64,000 nt of DNA, from the NCBI GenBank assembly GCA_963920525.1, contig OY986439.1, positions 30,328,319-30,392,318 on the forward strand, in the 5' to 3' direction. Numbering within the stretch: the first letter of the stretch is position 1; every line of letters starts with the position of its first letter. The stretch is from Dichetophora obliterata (lineage: Eukaryota; Arthropoda; Insecta; Diptera; Sciomyzidae). Positions 41,701 to 50,984 of this stretch are shown one piece after another. A program made the position numbers and the translations under genes. A model generated the notes under the pieces. The model was not told the origin of the DNA. It did no database searches and worked only from the letters and a program-made list of their open reading frames with translations.

Positions 41701-42360
41701 GATATAGTTGTGATGTCAGACAGCCAAGCAGCAATCAAAGCATTAGTTTCCTGTGAGATATCATCGAGAATAACATGGGAATGCCTAACAAAACTCAACG
41801 AACTAGGCAAGAATAACACTGTTACTATACTTTGGGTCCCAGGACACAAAGGAATACAGGGTAACGAAGAAGCCGATGGACTAGCACGACAGGGTGCAGC
41901 CACAAAATTTATAGGGCCAGAACCATTCTGCGGATTGGGCACACATTCTATAAAAGAAGAACTAAGAAGGGAGGAGAGGCATAAACGATCAAACCTTTGG
42001 AAAAGCCTCCCAAAGCTAAGACAATCCAAATTGCTCCTCAGAGATTTTAACACTCGGAGAGCAAAATTGTGCATAAGCTTAGGCAAACCGAATCTTAGGA
42101 TTCTAACGGGGTTCCTTACAGGACACTGTAAACTCAAATACCACCTGATGAAATTGGGCATAGAGACCGATAGTAACTGCCGTTTCTGTGAAGAAGCAGA
42201 GGAGACTCCAATACACCTACTTACAAACTGCGACGCCGTGGCTCGCAGACGTAAACTAGCACTGGGGAATTATGAGCTGAGTCTAGAGCAGGTTTCATCC
42301 CTTGAACCTAAGAATATTCTCAAATTCATTAGAGAAATAGGGCTGGATGAAATTCTGTAA
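38716..42360 (+). CDS. LINE ORF2: APE endonuclease, reverse transcriptase, RNase H
   Basis: 1214 residues, uninterrupted. Endonuclease: VNLHHAKAAS, E42 in LIQEPWCYRG, GCDANAHHTIWGS and S220-DH. Reverse transcriptase: SAGVDGIFPALLQ, SFRPISLTSFVLKTMEK, FLDIEGAFDN, GCPQGGVLSPLLWSL and Y673-ADD. RNase H: D943 in WYTDGSK, the Glu in FQAEILAIQL, the Asp in VMSDSQAAIKAL and the Asp in GNEEADGLAR, all four acids. Near the end is a Cys/His cluster CRFCEEAEETPIHLLTNC typical of this group. Translation probably depends on reinitiation at the ATGA overlap. It nicks the target and copies the RNA in place; all catalytic residues seen are present. Confidence 0.93.
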   Translation: MTIGTVTSTKFAQVNLHHAKAASAVIARRFTTEQLGFVLIQEPWCYRGKVSGLYCKEGQVTWDQRIINPRACILMQKNINYICLSEFMTRDLSVIETHIETDGKHRAIVIASAYFPGDDVNIPPAEIKRLVEHCRKEHLPLIIGCDANAHHTIWGSTNVNTRGEYLLEFLLSSNLDFFNVGVTPTFVTRAREEVLDLTIGSPDVGDMIREWRVSMEPSMSDHRIIEFRFGAKCQETEPKRNPRNTSWDTYTNNLKENLQNVKARSRISNILELECYVEQVNNAVYNAYESSCPTGHKARTKHTPWWSAELTRLRKKVRCSFNAAKRNGEWHNYTVTLTEYNKEIRKAKRQSFRTFCEDISSTPAAARIHKAMAKGRVETKMSLLLPDGSYTLREEQRASHLLETHFPGSTPVTEYETADRQITPNQEEWKLATSICTKARLDWALRTFQPFKSAGVDGIFPALLQKGAETILPHLVKITRSSLALGYIPRKWRRAIVTFIPKVGKIDYTLPKSFRPISLTSFVLKTMEKVIDNYIRTEILEKAPMHPCQHAYRAGRSTESALYQLTSNIQSAFKNKETVLCAFLDIEGAFDNTSHEAVKKSLHKKGVNDTLSRWICQMLSTRTAETKVGNTTIRIKTTKGCPQGGVLSPLLWSLVVDELLTMLTENGIKCQGYADDIALIARGKFEDTLCNLIQRGLSVTKEWCNTVGLSINPAKTTIVPFTNKRSLPNLRTMRMDGTEIPFKGEVKYLGLTLDSKLLWRRHAEVTINKATRALMVCRSLAGKSWGCNPTILRWMYTMMVRPILTYGAIAWAERTKLTTMRNMLTRVQRLACVCITGAMRTCPTAALEVILDLTPLHLVIEGVAKRTLLCIAKEGTGLGKTISSREKEDIAKHTPYIDLPRDDIVKRYNFEKHFGIKLSTKKEWDSEMISQVKKPHSIAWYTDGSKTLEGIGAGVYGPRTKHFEPMGTTPSIFQAEILAIQLCAQFNLDRKYKGQDIVVMSDSQAAIKALVSCEISSRITWECLTKLNELGKNNTVTILWVPGHKGIQGNEEADGLARQGAATKFIGPEPFCGLGTHSIKEELRREERHKRSNLWKSLPKLRQSKLLLRDFNTRRAKLCISLGKPNLRILTGFLTGHCKLKYHLMKLGIETDSNCRFCEEAEETPIHLLTNCDAVARRRKLALGNYELSLEQVSSLEPKNILKFIREIGLDEIL

Positions 42361-42867
42361 TCCGCAAACCCAGCGGAGCTTTGAGAAGGAGGTACAATAG
42401 ATCTCATTTAGGTCGCAGTACGCATCTCCACCACACAACATTAACATTAACATTAACATTAACATCCCATTGAAAATCTTTTTGGGACTTTGAATGCAAA
42501 AATTTCTGGTCAAAGGTTTTCCAATAAGACTGCACTGTATGAAGCCCTGAAACTTAATTGGGAACATATACCTAATACTAACATATCTACTTTAATAGAG
42601 TCGATGCCGCTCAGATGTGCAGCGGTTATCAAGAATAATGGATCTTACACCAAATTATCATTATGTTGCTTTTGTTTTGCTCTCAGACAAACTGAATGTG
42701 TCACATTAATTTTAAATTTAATAAAGAAAACAAAACCAAATTTGAATATGATGTATGAATGTATGCTTTGGTTCCTATAATCATTTTTGTGTGTCCCTAA
42801 TATTTAAAAAGATAAACGATTTTGTAGCAGCGTACCGATTTTTTTGCTATTGTTTTGCGCAACACTG

Positions 42868-44098
42868 TATATGCGCCTTCTGCATTTTTTCTGTCCTCTT
42901 CAAGAATTCTGCATTTTTTCTGTTCTTTTCTAAAAAAAAATGTTGACCTCAAAATAAATCGTGTTCTTTTCTCGAAAATGTTGACCGCAAAAGTATAACA
43001 AATTTAGAACTTCTGACGTGTGGAATTCGACGATCTGCATTCTGCCCTCTAGCGTACTAACATAAAAACAAAATAAAATAATTTAAACATTTCATATTTT
43101 GTTCTGTGACAATTGTGAGATGCAAAAATATATGAAATTTTATCCAATATCTAGTCTATTAAAATGGTTAGTTTCATTAAAACTGATTTTATCAATGTAT
43201 ATTTGTAGCGAATAACGTAAGCGACAAAATTATAAGTTTTCCAGAGTTGAAAAAACGTTTTTAATGGCGCTCTTAGAACCATTTAATTTCAATTTCCTCT
43301 TTTTTGTTGTAGAGTGGTAAAGAAATTTGCCTGTATATAAAAAAAACAGATCAAGAGGTCGTCAACATTCTGTAAATTTAGGTCAGAGTCTAAAAAAAAT
43401 CTGCATTTTACAAGGTCAATTAGTATCATTTAGGTCTATTAGTATCATAATTTGCAATATAAGGTAGTTTGATCGTGGTCAACCCTGGCGATTTTTTATT
43501 TATTTTTTTTTTTTAATTCTTAATCGTGATAACGGATAACAAAAACTTTGCAAAAATACTTGATATAAAAGATAAAAGCATTCCCTTTCATAAATGGGTA
43601 AGATATGTTTAAACAAACCATTTAACAAAATGTTATAGGACCTTAAAAAAAACTATATATATTGTTTATATCAAAATATCAACTTTGAGGCTTTACAACA
43701 AAAAAATTAAACACTTTTTAAAAATGTTATTAAGAATTAAAATAAACAAAATATATTTCTTTCGAAAAGTATCAAAATATTGTAATAATTTGCAAGTTGT
43801 ACTTTTCTCTTTATGTCCAGCTCTCTGTATGGGGATGTCCCACTGTGCGGCGGCAGGAATTATCACCCCAAAAAAAACAAATCGCCCAAATATATGAAAT
43901 TTATTTTTTTTTAAAAAAAGGGCAAAATTACCCAATTATTTCATATGAAAAATAACCCAATTTTGTATGGTGAAATTTGGGTCGACTTAATTTTATTTTT
44001 CGTTATTTCATTGAGCGTATTTTCTGAATGAAATTTTCGTGATGAAATTAAAGAAAAATTAATTTCTCTAGATAATTTTCAATTGGTGTTAGGAAAAA
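42868..44098. other. non-coding, nothing recognised
   Basis: Short duplications (TTCTGCATTTTTTCTGT near 42880-42925; TTAGTATCAT near 43422-43450) but no gene or element boundary. Confidence 0.4.
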
Positions 44099-44194
44099 GG
44101 GTTAAGCATAAATCCTGAAAAAACAATTATAGTACCCTCCTCTAGGAAAAGAAGACTAAATCCGATAAGGCACACCCTGATTGGGAAAGTCACA
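44099..44194 (+). pseudogene. LINE reverse-transcriptase scrap
   Basis: 32 codons read GLSINPEKTIIVPSSRKRRL and on to HTLIGKV. In ORF2 of the complete LINE the matching stretch is GLSINPAKTTIVPFTNKRSL with GEVKYLG after it. It is a 95-bp fragment of a related but different LINE; no more of it is visible on either side. Confidence 0.65.
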
Positions 44195-44843
44195 AAATTT
44201 TTTTTTTAAAAATCGAAATTTTTAAAAAATTTATTATTGTTGCACAACTATTCAAGAATATATAAAGAAATTCCAAATCAATTTCGCCAATGATACAGAC
44301 TCTTATCTTAGCGCTTATAACCCGGTGCTCTAGAGTAGCTTTAAATAAGCACAGTAATTTTAAACTCGTTTTTTTCGAAACATACTTTTTCAAAACTTTC
44401 CACACTACTGCAAACAAACTAGTTGGCCGGTTTTAATTTTTTTTAAGTAAAACTTCTTTACTCACGCTTGACACTTGGGAGTAAGCTGGTGAATGCGTTA
44501 CGGAAAGAGGCGAACGGAAGTTAGTGCAAGCTCTTTGGCTTGTGTCTGGGGTTAGCGCCTTGTGTGCTTCACTCTGGTTTACCACATTGGTTGTTGGTGC
44601 TGCTAGCATATTTTTGCTTAGTTTTAGGGTTACCCTACTTTAGCTGTTCTTTGTGGTGATAACACGGGATTCCACTTTGATATAGGTTAGTTATTTTTAA
44701 AAAAATCCTTACTTTACCCAATTTTTTTCCGGCTTCCCGGAATTTTCTTGGTATTTTTTGGGGATTTTTCCCCGTATTGAGGATTTATTTTTTTATTTGA
44801 GGAAGTTGAAATTCGAACAATTGATCCTACTTTGTTAACTTAA
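44195..44843. other. non-coding, nothing recognised
   Basis: AT-rich flanks around a GC-richer patch (44460-44680) with no coding or repeat signature. Confidence 0.4.
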
Positions 44844-45088
44844 CCCTCTGCAACTGACGTGCTTTAATTTTAACAATATTACTGACGTGGTATCTGACGG
44901 ATACCTTTTTAAAATCAATTATTTTTATGAAATTCTTTATTTGTCAGGCCTTTATTATGTAATTAAAAATACAGTTTATTATCTTATATAAAGTTAAAAC
45001 TTTATTTACGAATTTACAGAATTTACGAAGAAATGCCAGAAATTGTGTTTGGCGGTGTCTGTCAGATTACGACGTCAGCTGCAGAGGT
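44844..45088. mobile_element. piggyBac-like MITE, 245 bp, TTAA flanks
   Basis: CCCTCTGCAACTGACGT at the left and ACGTCAGCTGCAGAGGT at the right are inverted and sit inside TTAA on both sides (44840-44843 and 45089-45092). TTAA targets with CCC ends are the piggyBac hallmark. No ORF. Confidence 0.7.
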
Positions 45089-45341
45089 TTAAGTAAAACT
45101 TGCTCAAACCTGAGCAATTCAGTATCAAAACGAATGATATATAATCAGTAAAAAATAAAAAACTTACATAATACGGGCGTTCAAGATGCTGCCGATCTCC
45201 AAGTGACGGCACCAACACTCTTCAAATGCATGACATTTTTGATGGGTGCCAACCTTAACATAAACTCACCATAAATCTCAGATCGATCTGTCAATGAAAA
45301 GTAACGTTACAGTGTTCTAAATAAAACAACTTTTTGTATTA

Positions 45342-45604
45342 GGGTTATTCAGGATTCAGTGCACTTGCCTGTGCAGTTGAAGACTTGACAACTTGTGCAG
45401 TTAGGTTTTCGTGAAACACAGCACCATCACTATTTCAAAGCTGCCAAATTTTAACATGCACACAAGTGCACAACTGCTCAAGTCCTCAAGTTTTAGGCTA
45501 CAGTACACTACACTTATGCAGATTTTCCACGTACGTGTATTTTGTTTTCGTAAAGTGCAAAAGTCTTCAACTGCACTGGCAAGTGCACTGAATCGTGATT
45601 ACCC
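45342..45604. mobile_element. MITE/foldback, about 263 bp
   Basis: Inverted ends share ATTCAGTGCACTTGCC and TGCAGTTGAAGACTT (left 45353-45387; right about 45560-45593 as complement). Interior words such as AAGTGCACAACTG repeat the end sequence. Confidence 0.65.
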
Positions 45605-45619
45605 CCTTTTGTTATAAAA

Positions 45620-45706
45620 ATGGATAAAGAAGAATTTCTTGCCTTGATTAAGCATTACTTTTTGCGTAACAAAAAGGCGAAAGAAATAAAAGAAAAGTTC
45701 AATTAA
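45620..45706 (+). pseudogene. mariner transposase N-terminus (28 codons)
   Basis: MDKEEFLALIKHYFLRNKKA and on to KEIKEKFN-stop is the first helix-turn-helix start of mariner transposases. It is cut off by the MITE that begins at 45713. It could belong to the same mariner family as the C-terminal remnant at 50985, which would mean everything between inserted into or rearranged one element; unproven. Confidence 0.65.
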
Positions 45707-45712
45707 TATAAG

Positions 45713-46128
45713 CAGCCTTATTCATAATCTCATTTTAAAGGCTGCGTAACTTTTAAACAGCTTTAAACAGCACATCGTTATTCATAAATGTTTTTCCGAC
45801 TTGTGTAAGATCTGCGTAACTTAAACGCCGAAATTTGCGTTTAAAGGCTGCGTAAATGTAACCTTAACTTGTCCGTCGTATTTTCGATTACGGTTGATGT
45901 ATATGATATTTATATCATAGACATGCTCCATATGCGACCTTTTTAGACTTTTTTCAGTAATAGATTCGCAAATGTACAAGAATTTTTCGTTTTTGTTGAT
46001 TGATGATTAAAAAAGTTGTTATGAATAATAATTTCAGCAAGGTTGCGTAGAGGATGCTTAAAGCCTTGAAGAGTGCGTAACTGAACAAGCGTTGAACGTT
46101 TGTTTAAGAAAATCTATTGTATAAGGCT
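45713..46128. mobile_element. MITE copy 1, CAGCCTTAT termini
   Basis: Starts CAGCCTTATTCATAATC and ends CTATTGTATAAGGCTG. The whole 416 bp recurs in inverted orientation at 46434-48377 (itself split by a hAT element). Interior words include GGCTGCGTAAC and a TGATATTTATATCA palindrome near 45904. Confidence 0.75.
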
Positions 46129-46433
46129 GAAGGTCTGTTTCCGTACTCGATTCAAGTAAAGGCCTAACCAAAAAAGACGAAACGAAATGATTGCAACTTG
46201 CCATTAGGGGTGTTCACATTTCAAACCGCTCATCAAATCGTTTGTCAAATCCAATAGAACAACGTGGGAATTCCATGAAAATTTCACGTTGTTCTATTGT
46301 ATTTGACAAACGATTTGATGAGCGATTTGAAATGTGAACAGCCCTAATGTCTGCAATCGTTTCGTCTGTTTTGACATTTAACCCAAAATGAAACGATTTG
46401 CTCAACTCGTCTGAAGCAGCTGATCAATTGTAA
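46129..46433. other. 305-bp spacer between the two inverted MITE copies
   Basis: Carries AGGTCTGTTTCCGTACTCG (46131, shared with the small MITE family at 48948 and 49769), an AAGGCCTAACC word, and the hairpin 46203-46348. Confidence 0.6.
46203..46348. repeat. near-perfect hairpin, arms about 58 bp
   Basis: The left arm begins ATTAGGGGTGTTCACATTTC, and the right arm ends with its complement GAAATGTGAACAGCCCTAAT. Both include ATCAAATCGTTTGTCAAAT and CAATAGAACAACGTG. A foldback MITE or young inverted duplication. Confidence 0.8.
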
Positions 46434-46528
46434 ACAGACAGCCTTATGCAATAGATTTTCTTAAACAAACGTTCAACGCTTGTTTAGTTATGCAGTGTTT
46501 AAGGCTTTACGAAATTGTTATTCATAAA

Positions 46529-48039
46529 TAATGCTACCAACTCATGTTATTAAAAAATAAGTATATTTGCTTCTTAGAACACTGAAAAGTAAGTATTAGT
46601 AAGTATTTTTTTTTAAAATAAGTATTTGTAAGTATTTTACCTTAGAAAAATAAATTGAATATTTTTTTGATACATTTTACTAATTTATGTTAAAATCAAT
46701 AGAACCCACAATATTCTTTAAATATTGTCACACTCTCTTTTTGTTTTACTTAAAAAGTTTTGTGTATGCAATCTATCTAAAACCAAAAAGTCATCAGATA
46801 AAAAAAAATCAAAATTTTAATTTTATATATTTGAAATTCAAATATTTTTCTAATACAAAAAAATAGTTTGAAAACAAACAAAAGCATAACAAAAAATTAA
46901 AAGTTATTAAAGTAGTTAAATAAAAAAAAATAAAAAAAATCACATTGAAATGTATACAGAGACCAAAGAAAAGTTATCATTATTCGCTCTCACTGTCACT
47001 GAATTGAAGCGCTACATTAATTTGTTTTTTTCTTTTTGCTTGAAATCGTATTTGTCTTGGCTGTAAATTTTATTTAAGGGTGAAGTCTAATTGGTCACTT
47101 TCGAAAGTTTTTTCTTTTTTTTACAATTTTTCGAATGTATATGTATCTAAGAATATTGTATTAAATTTTTATGAAGATCCGAGCAGCATAAGTAATTTTT
47201 TCAACCCAAAACTTTCTCTGCCTGAACTCATGTTAGAACGCATTTAAAAAACTTTAAGACCGTTTTTCTCAAAACTACGTTTTCACGGACGCCCCACACT
47301 ATTTCTCCTGTGGGCTGATCCTTCTGAAATTTTAACCACATATTTAACACAAAACTACTTACAAAAAAAACTGTAATCGTGTTAAAAAATTTATGTTTAC
47401 TATATTTTTTTACAAATAAGTGCGAAAAAAATAATTTTTTCATGGTTTTTGTTACTTAAAACTAACAACAATTGCTAAAAGTTAATATGAATAGTCTGTT
47501 TTATAGTCCTTGTCATATTGAATCTAAGACACTTCGGTTTTTTGTTTCAGATAAACATATGCCGAGATATCGTGTGGGAGCCGACCTGCCTCCAAATTAT
47601 TAAAAAACATTAATAAAATTTTTTATTGCTATTAATTTAGGCTTCATTTATCATTCCTAACAACTTATATAAACATATCTTTCATAGCAAGCTCACGAGA
47701 AATTCCCAAAAATAGCCTATTTTTTAGCCGACGAACTAGAGTACATCCTTTATATTTAAGGTCTTGTCTTTAAAAAATTGTTAAATTCGACACAGCTGTA
47801 TTCAATATTATTTTTTAAAAATAAAATTGACTCCAGAGTCTGTATTTTTAACGCTGTTGGTTACAATTTTCAAACTTTTTCCGCTTTTGCAAATAAAAAC
47901 GTTCAACCGGAGCTGAAAAGTAAGCATAATTAAGTATAAATCTTAAAAGTAAGTATACTTATAAGTATGGAGTTTTAGTAAGTATATGAAGCTGAAAATA
48001 AGTATGATACTTACAAAGTAAGTATAGTTGGTAGCATTA
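46529..48039. mobile_element. non-autonomous hAT, 1511 bp, 8-bp TSD TTCATAAA
   Basis: TAATGCTACCAACT at the left and AGTTGGTAGCATTA at the right, flanked by TTCATAAA at 46521-46528 and 48040-48047. AAGTAAGTAT words repeat near both ends (46586-46650 and 47930-48025), as hAT subterminal repeats do. It carries a nested TTAA-type MITE (47078-47750). No transposase. Confidence 0.85.
47078..47750. mobile_element. relative of the TTAA-type MITE at 56314
   Basis: Starts GGGTGAAGTCTAATTGGTCA after TTAA and has the same interior blocks as 56314-57042: CACTTTCGAAA, AAGAATAT, a GATC(C/T)GAGCAG/GATCTAAGCA block, and GTTTTTCTCAAAACTACG. The right end is decayed. The family is therefore present twice in the window. 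Confidence 0.6.
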
Positions 48040-48671
48040 TTCATAAACATTTTTTTATTCATTGCTTAATTTTGTAAGGTTTGTGTCTAAACAATCAAAA
48101 CTCTTTTACAAAAACGAAGAATTCTTGTACATTTGCAAATCTGTTACTGAAAAAAATATACAAAAGTCGAAAATGGAGCTTGTCTATGATATAAATATCA
48201 TATACATCACCCTTAATCGAAAAGACGATAAAAAATTTTAGGTTGAGTTTACGCAGCCTTTAAACGAAAATTACGCAGATCTTAAACTAGCCGGAAAAAC
48301 ATTTATGAATAACGATGTGTTGTTTAAAGCTTTTTTAATGTTACGCAGCCTCTCAAATGTGATTATGAATAAGGCTGAGTGTTTTTTTAGTTTTCAATTG
48401 ATTTGCAATTATAATTTTGTTAATCATTAAACAAAAATTTGTAAACTATGTGTGAAAAAAATGTCGCACACTTTGAACAGCTGTTGTTGACGAGTTGAGA
48501 CGCCTAAAGTTCGGTTCTTACGGAACAAAACGTTTTGCCAAACCGTTTCGTTCAGTTTCGATGAGTTGACGTGTGTCTATTTTGGACAGCAACATTGAAT
48601 TGTATTTATGCGAACATTTCCGTCTTCACTCGTTATGTAGCGACTCGTCTATTTTGGTTAGGCCTTATGTA

Positions 48672-48947
48672 CTGAACACATTGACGACGACTGCAACAGT
48701 GCGAAACAACATGAAGAAAGAAACAACATTCTGGATGTATCATTAGATTGTTTCATTCATACACAAACACTTATATTGCTCTGTTGTCGCACGTCAAATT
48801 AGAAAAAATTCTAAGCCGACGACAGTGACTTTGTTGTAATCACTCATTGTCGTTGCAACATTTTCACCACATTCACCTCTATAAGAAAAGCATGTAAAAA
48901 TAATTTGACTTTTGACGCACTGTTGCTGTCGTCGTCAATGTGTTCAA
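48672..48947. mobile_element. MITE, about 276 bp, TGAACACATTGACGACGAC termini
   Basis: CTGAACACATTGACGACGAC at the left and GTCGTCGTCAATGTGTTCAA at the right; the pairing extends about 31 bp. No ORF. Confidence 0.75.
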
Positions 48948-49075
48948 GGTATTAACTTGAAGTTGCTCGAAAGCGTTGTTTTGCAAATTTTTGAAGATCG
49001 AGAGAGAAGAATAACATGTAAAATGTCACTCTCTATTCTATTACAATTACTTGAAGTTAGTACAGAAACAGACCT
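48948..49075 (-). mobile_element. small MITE copy (minus), AGGTCTGTTTCTGTA end
   Basis: The reverse complement of 48948-49075 matches 49769-49915 along most of its length (GTAATTGTAATAGA, CATGTTATTC, CTCTCTCGA, AAAACAACGCTTT). Its left end is shortened where the neighbouring MITE starts. Confidence 0.75.
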
Positions 49076-49079
49076 ATAA

Positions 49080-49598
49080 GGGTCTTTCGCATGGTCTAAC
49101 ATATTGGACCAGCATGACAGATTGGACAACATGTAGTACCATGCGTAACATAAAACGACAGTCGGTCCAACATGTTGGATGAAAATCAAAAATTGTTTGA
49201 TTTTTTTGTGGCGATCGTTCAACATGTTGGACGTGTGAATGCATGTTGATCCAACTTGGTGCATTTTTTCATTTCAATTATAGCGTCCGCGAGTGAACAG
49301 CAATGAAGCGGTAAAATTAGAAAAAATTAAGTGGAAAACGTTCACAACAATGAATTTTTAATATAATTTATTAAAATTTATCAATGTTTCTTTGAAATAT
49401 TTAGTATTTAGCTCGATTGTAGGAGCATCTAAGAATTTTTTTGGCTATTAGGAATATGTGTTCTGCTTGAGAGTTTGTAATTAATGATGTTGTTTCACAA
49501 GTAGGATCGTTCGAACGCTCAATTAAATTGTCACGTTCGTTTCCCATCCAACATATCGAACAACATGTTGTCCAATATGTTAAACCATGCGAAAGCCC
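49080..49598. mobile_element. MITE, 519 bp, GGGTCTTTCGCATGGT termini with repeated palindromic word
   Basis: Left GGGTCTTTCGCATGGTCTAA and right TTAAACCATGCGAAAGCCC are inverted. The interior repeats CCAACATGTTGGA-type palindromes at 49120-49135, 49160-49180, 49205-49225 and 49235-49255, and again at 49545-49580. No ORF. Confidence 0.75.
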
Positions 49599-49768
49599 AT
49601 ATTATGGTGAATCTGATGTTCTCAAGAAGTGTTTGGCATATAAGCCACATTCAGCGGAGTCAACACTTATGAGCTGTTAAGGTGGCGATACCTCAGTGAG
49701 CGATGTTTTTCCCTTAATGTGTTGTGACTCTTAATGTCAGAAAAGTAAATAAATGTTATCTAATAATA

Positions 49769-49915
49769 AGTCTGTTCCCGTACTAACTTCTAGTAATTGT
49801 AATAGATTAGAAAGTGTCATTTTGCATGTTATTCCTCTCTCTCGAGCTTTAAAAATTTGTAAAACAACGCTTTTAAGGAACTTTAAGCTACTTGAATCGA
49901 ATACGGGAACAGCCT
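49769..49915 (+). mobile_element. small MITE copy (plus), 147 bp
   Basis: AGTCTGTTCCCGTACT at the left and ATACGGGAACAGCCT at the right. Related end words also occur at 46131 and at about 50953 (GAGTACGGAAACAGACCT), so the family has at least four traces here. Confidence 0.7.
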
Positions 49916-50280
49916 AATATAATAGTAATCTTAATATATAAAAGGCAAGAACGCTGTTCCGTACCCAATATCTCTCAAACTGTTCAGCCTGAAAGTATGC
50001 ACATACTTTTTATACATAAAAGGCAAGCATGCCGCTCCGCACACAGTATTTATCAAACTGTAATTATATTTTGACAGTAAAGTACTTTTACAAGATACTT
50101 TTATATATTTGATACTTTTGAGTGACAATATTGGGTTTTTACAATTGTACGTTTTTGATCTTACTATCTTTTGTTCACCTTTTATGAAAAATTTATGACG
50201 AATTTAATGAAATTCTTTTGATTCTATGAATTATGATTATATGAAAATATAATTGTATCAGCCACGAAACGACACCTGTA

Positions 50281-50413
50281 GTGGAATTCCCAAAGGCGTT
50301 AACGACGATTTTCGATATCGTTAGTTAGCGAAAACTGTCATTTAATATGAACGTGGCACGCACAAAGACCGATAACGACAACGATTATTATCGTTAAATT
50401 TTTGGGAATTTCA
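50281..50413. repeat. imperfect foldback, about 133 bp
   Basis: GTGGAATTCCCAAA pairs with TTTGGGAATTTCAC, and TTAACGACGATTTTCG with CGATTATTATCGTTAAA. Confidence 0.55.
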
Positions 50414-50984
50414 CAACTGACTTGCTACGTATATGATGGTTGCAAGGCCAGTTTGTAAAGTTGTGTATGAATATGATTGTCACCAAACTCGACTTTTTGC
50501 ACTTTTGCACTTTTACTAATTTTTCAACACTGCTTCAATGCGTAAAGTGTTATTTAAAGTCGTACATTTGTATTTTTCAAAAATCAATTGAAAAAAAAAT
50601 CAAGCTTTAAAAATTTAAAAAAGTGCTTTCGGCAAATAGCTCCAGAAAAGATGTGTGCGGAGGACCTGTTGTAGAACAGGATTTTATGCTAGCAGTTAAT
50701 AATCCGTAAATAGTTTAATTGCAACGGCTCCTATAATTGTACCATTCAGTGGATTTTTACACAACAGTTGCCAGCTGTTAACTCATAGTGATGAATGACA
50801 AATTTTTCACAGAAATTAAAATTTCATCGTTTTCTGCAGCCAACTTTACTTTCTAACGCTTTGTAAAAATCGAATTTCCTAAGTGTGTCTCGGTTGACTA
50901 CTATAACTTTTACATTACACTAATCTAACCTAACCTAACTTCAAATTATTTAAATCGAGTACGGAAACAGACCTACTGGATTGC

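Larger units (their letters stand above)
36653..42463 (+). mobile_element. LOA-like non-LTR retrotransposon, 5.8 kb, apparently complete
   Basis: Flanked by the 14-bp duplication ATCCCATTGAAAAT (36639-36652 and 42464-42477). Has a 5' leader (36653-37051), ORF1, ORF2 overlapping by 4 nt, a 3' region of about 100 bp, and a tail of four to five ACATTA repeats (42437-42463) instead of poly-A. Both ORFs are open from end to end, so this copy is young. The clade call (LOA) rests on the C-terminal RNase H, the ORF layout and the short-repeat tail; the I clade is the main alternative. Confidence 0.88.
35810..42660 (+). pseudogene. Tc1-like transposase, decayed and split by a LINE
   Basis: From the ATG at 35810: MARFKYCEALKLKIISEYK (first helix-turn-helix), stops at about 35975 and beyond, EVVRTLDSDIHHRTV, then HRGGGIMVWTCFSYNE, FQSDNDPKHTSKL and DWPAQS. 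The next conserved motif, the NPIE box with the catalytic Glu (36637-36652), is where the LINE inserted. The 14-bp target duplication repeats this box, and the C-terminal part continues at 42478 with NAKISGQRFSNKTALYEAL and ends near KNNGSYTKL. Several frameshifts; inactive before or after the LINE insertion. Confidence 0.75.
35064..42867 (+). mobile_element. Tc1-like element with long inverted repeats, carrying a MITE and a LINE
   Basis: The inner parts of the inverted repeats pair well: 35070-35135 (TTAAAATTAATGTGAC, GAGAGCAAAACAAAAGCAAC) with 42665-42730. The right end is complete to CACTG at 42867 followed by TA, and contains outer and inner copies of GCAAAACAAAAGCAAC, an IR/DR layout. 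The outer left repeat is lost or replaced upstream of about 35064. A transposase pseudogene reads rightward. The 524-bp MITE at 35226 and the 5.8-kb LINE at 36653 inserted later. Another copy of its end is at 20037. Confidence 0.75.
46434..48377. mobile_element. MITE copy 2 (inverted), interrupted by a hAT element
   Basis: 46434-46528 plus 48048-48377 give 425 bp that are the reverse complement of copy 1. Ends CAGCCTTATGCAATAG and GATTATGAATAAGGCTG. The two copies in opposite orientation form a 2.7-kb inverted structure. Confidence 0.75.

Noticed and set aside
50925..50942. TAACCTAACCTAAC, looks like insect telomere repeat
   Set aside because: Only two to three copies, at the edge of a MITE trace; higher flies lack this telomere repeat and such runs are common in other repeats.
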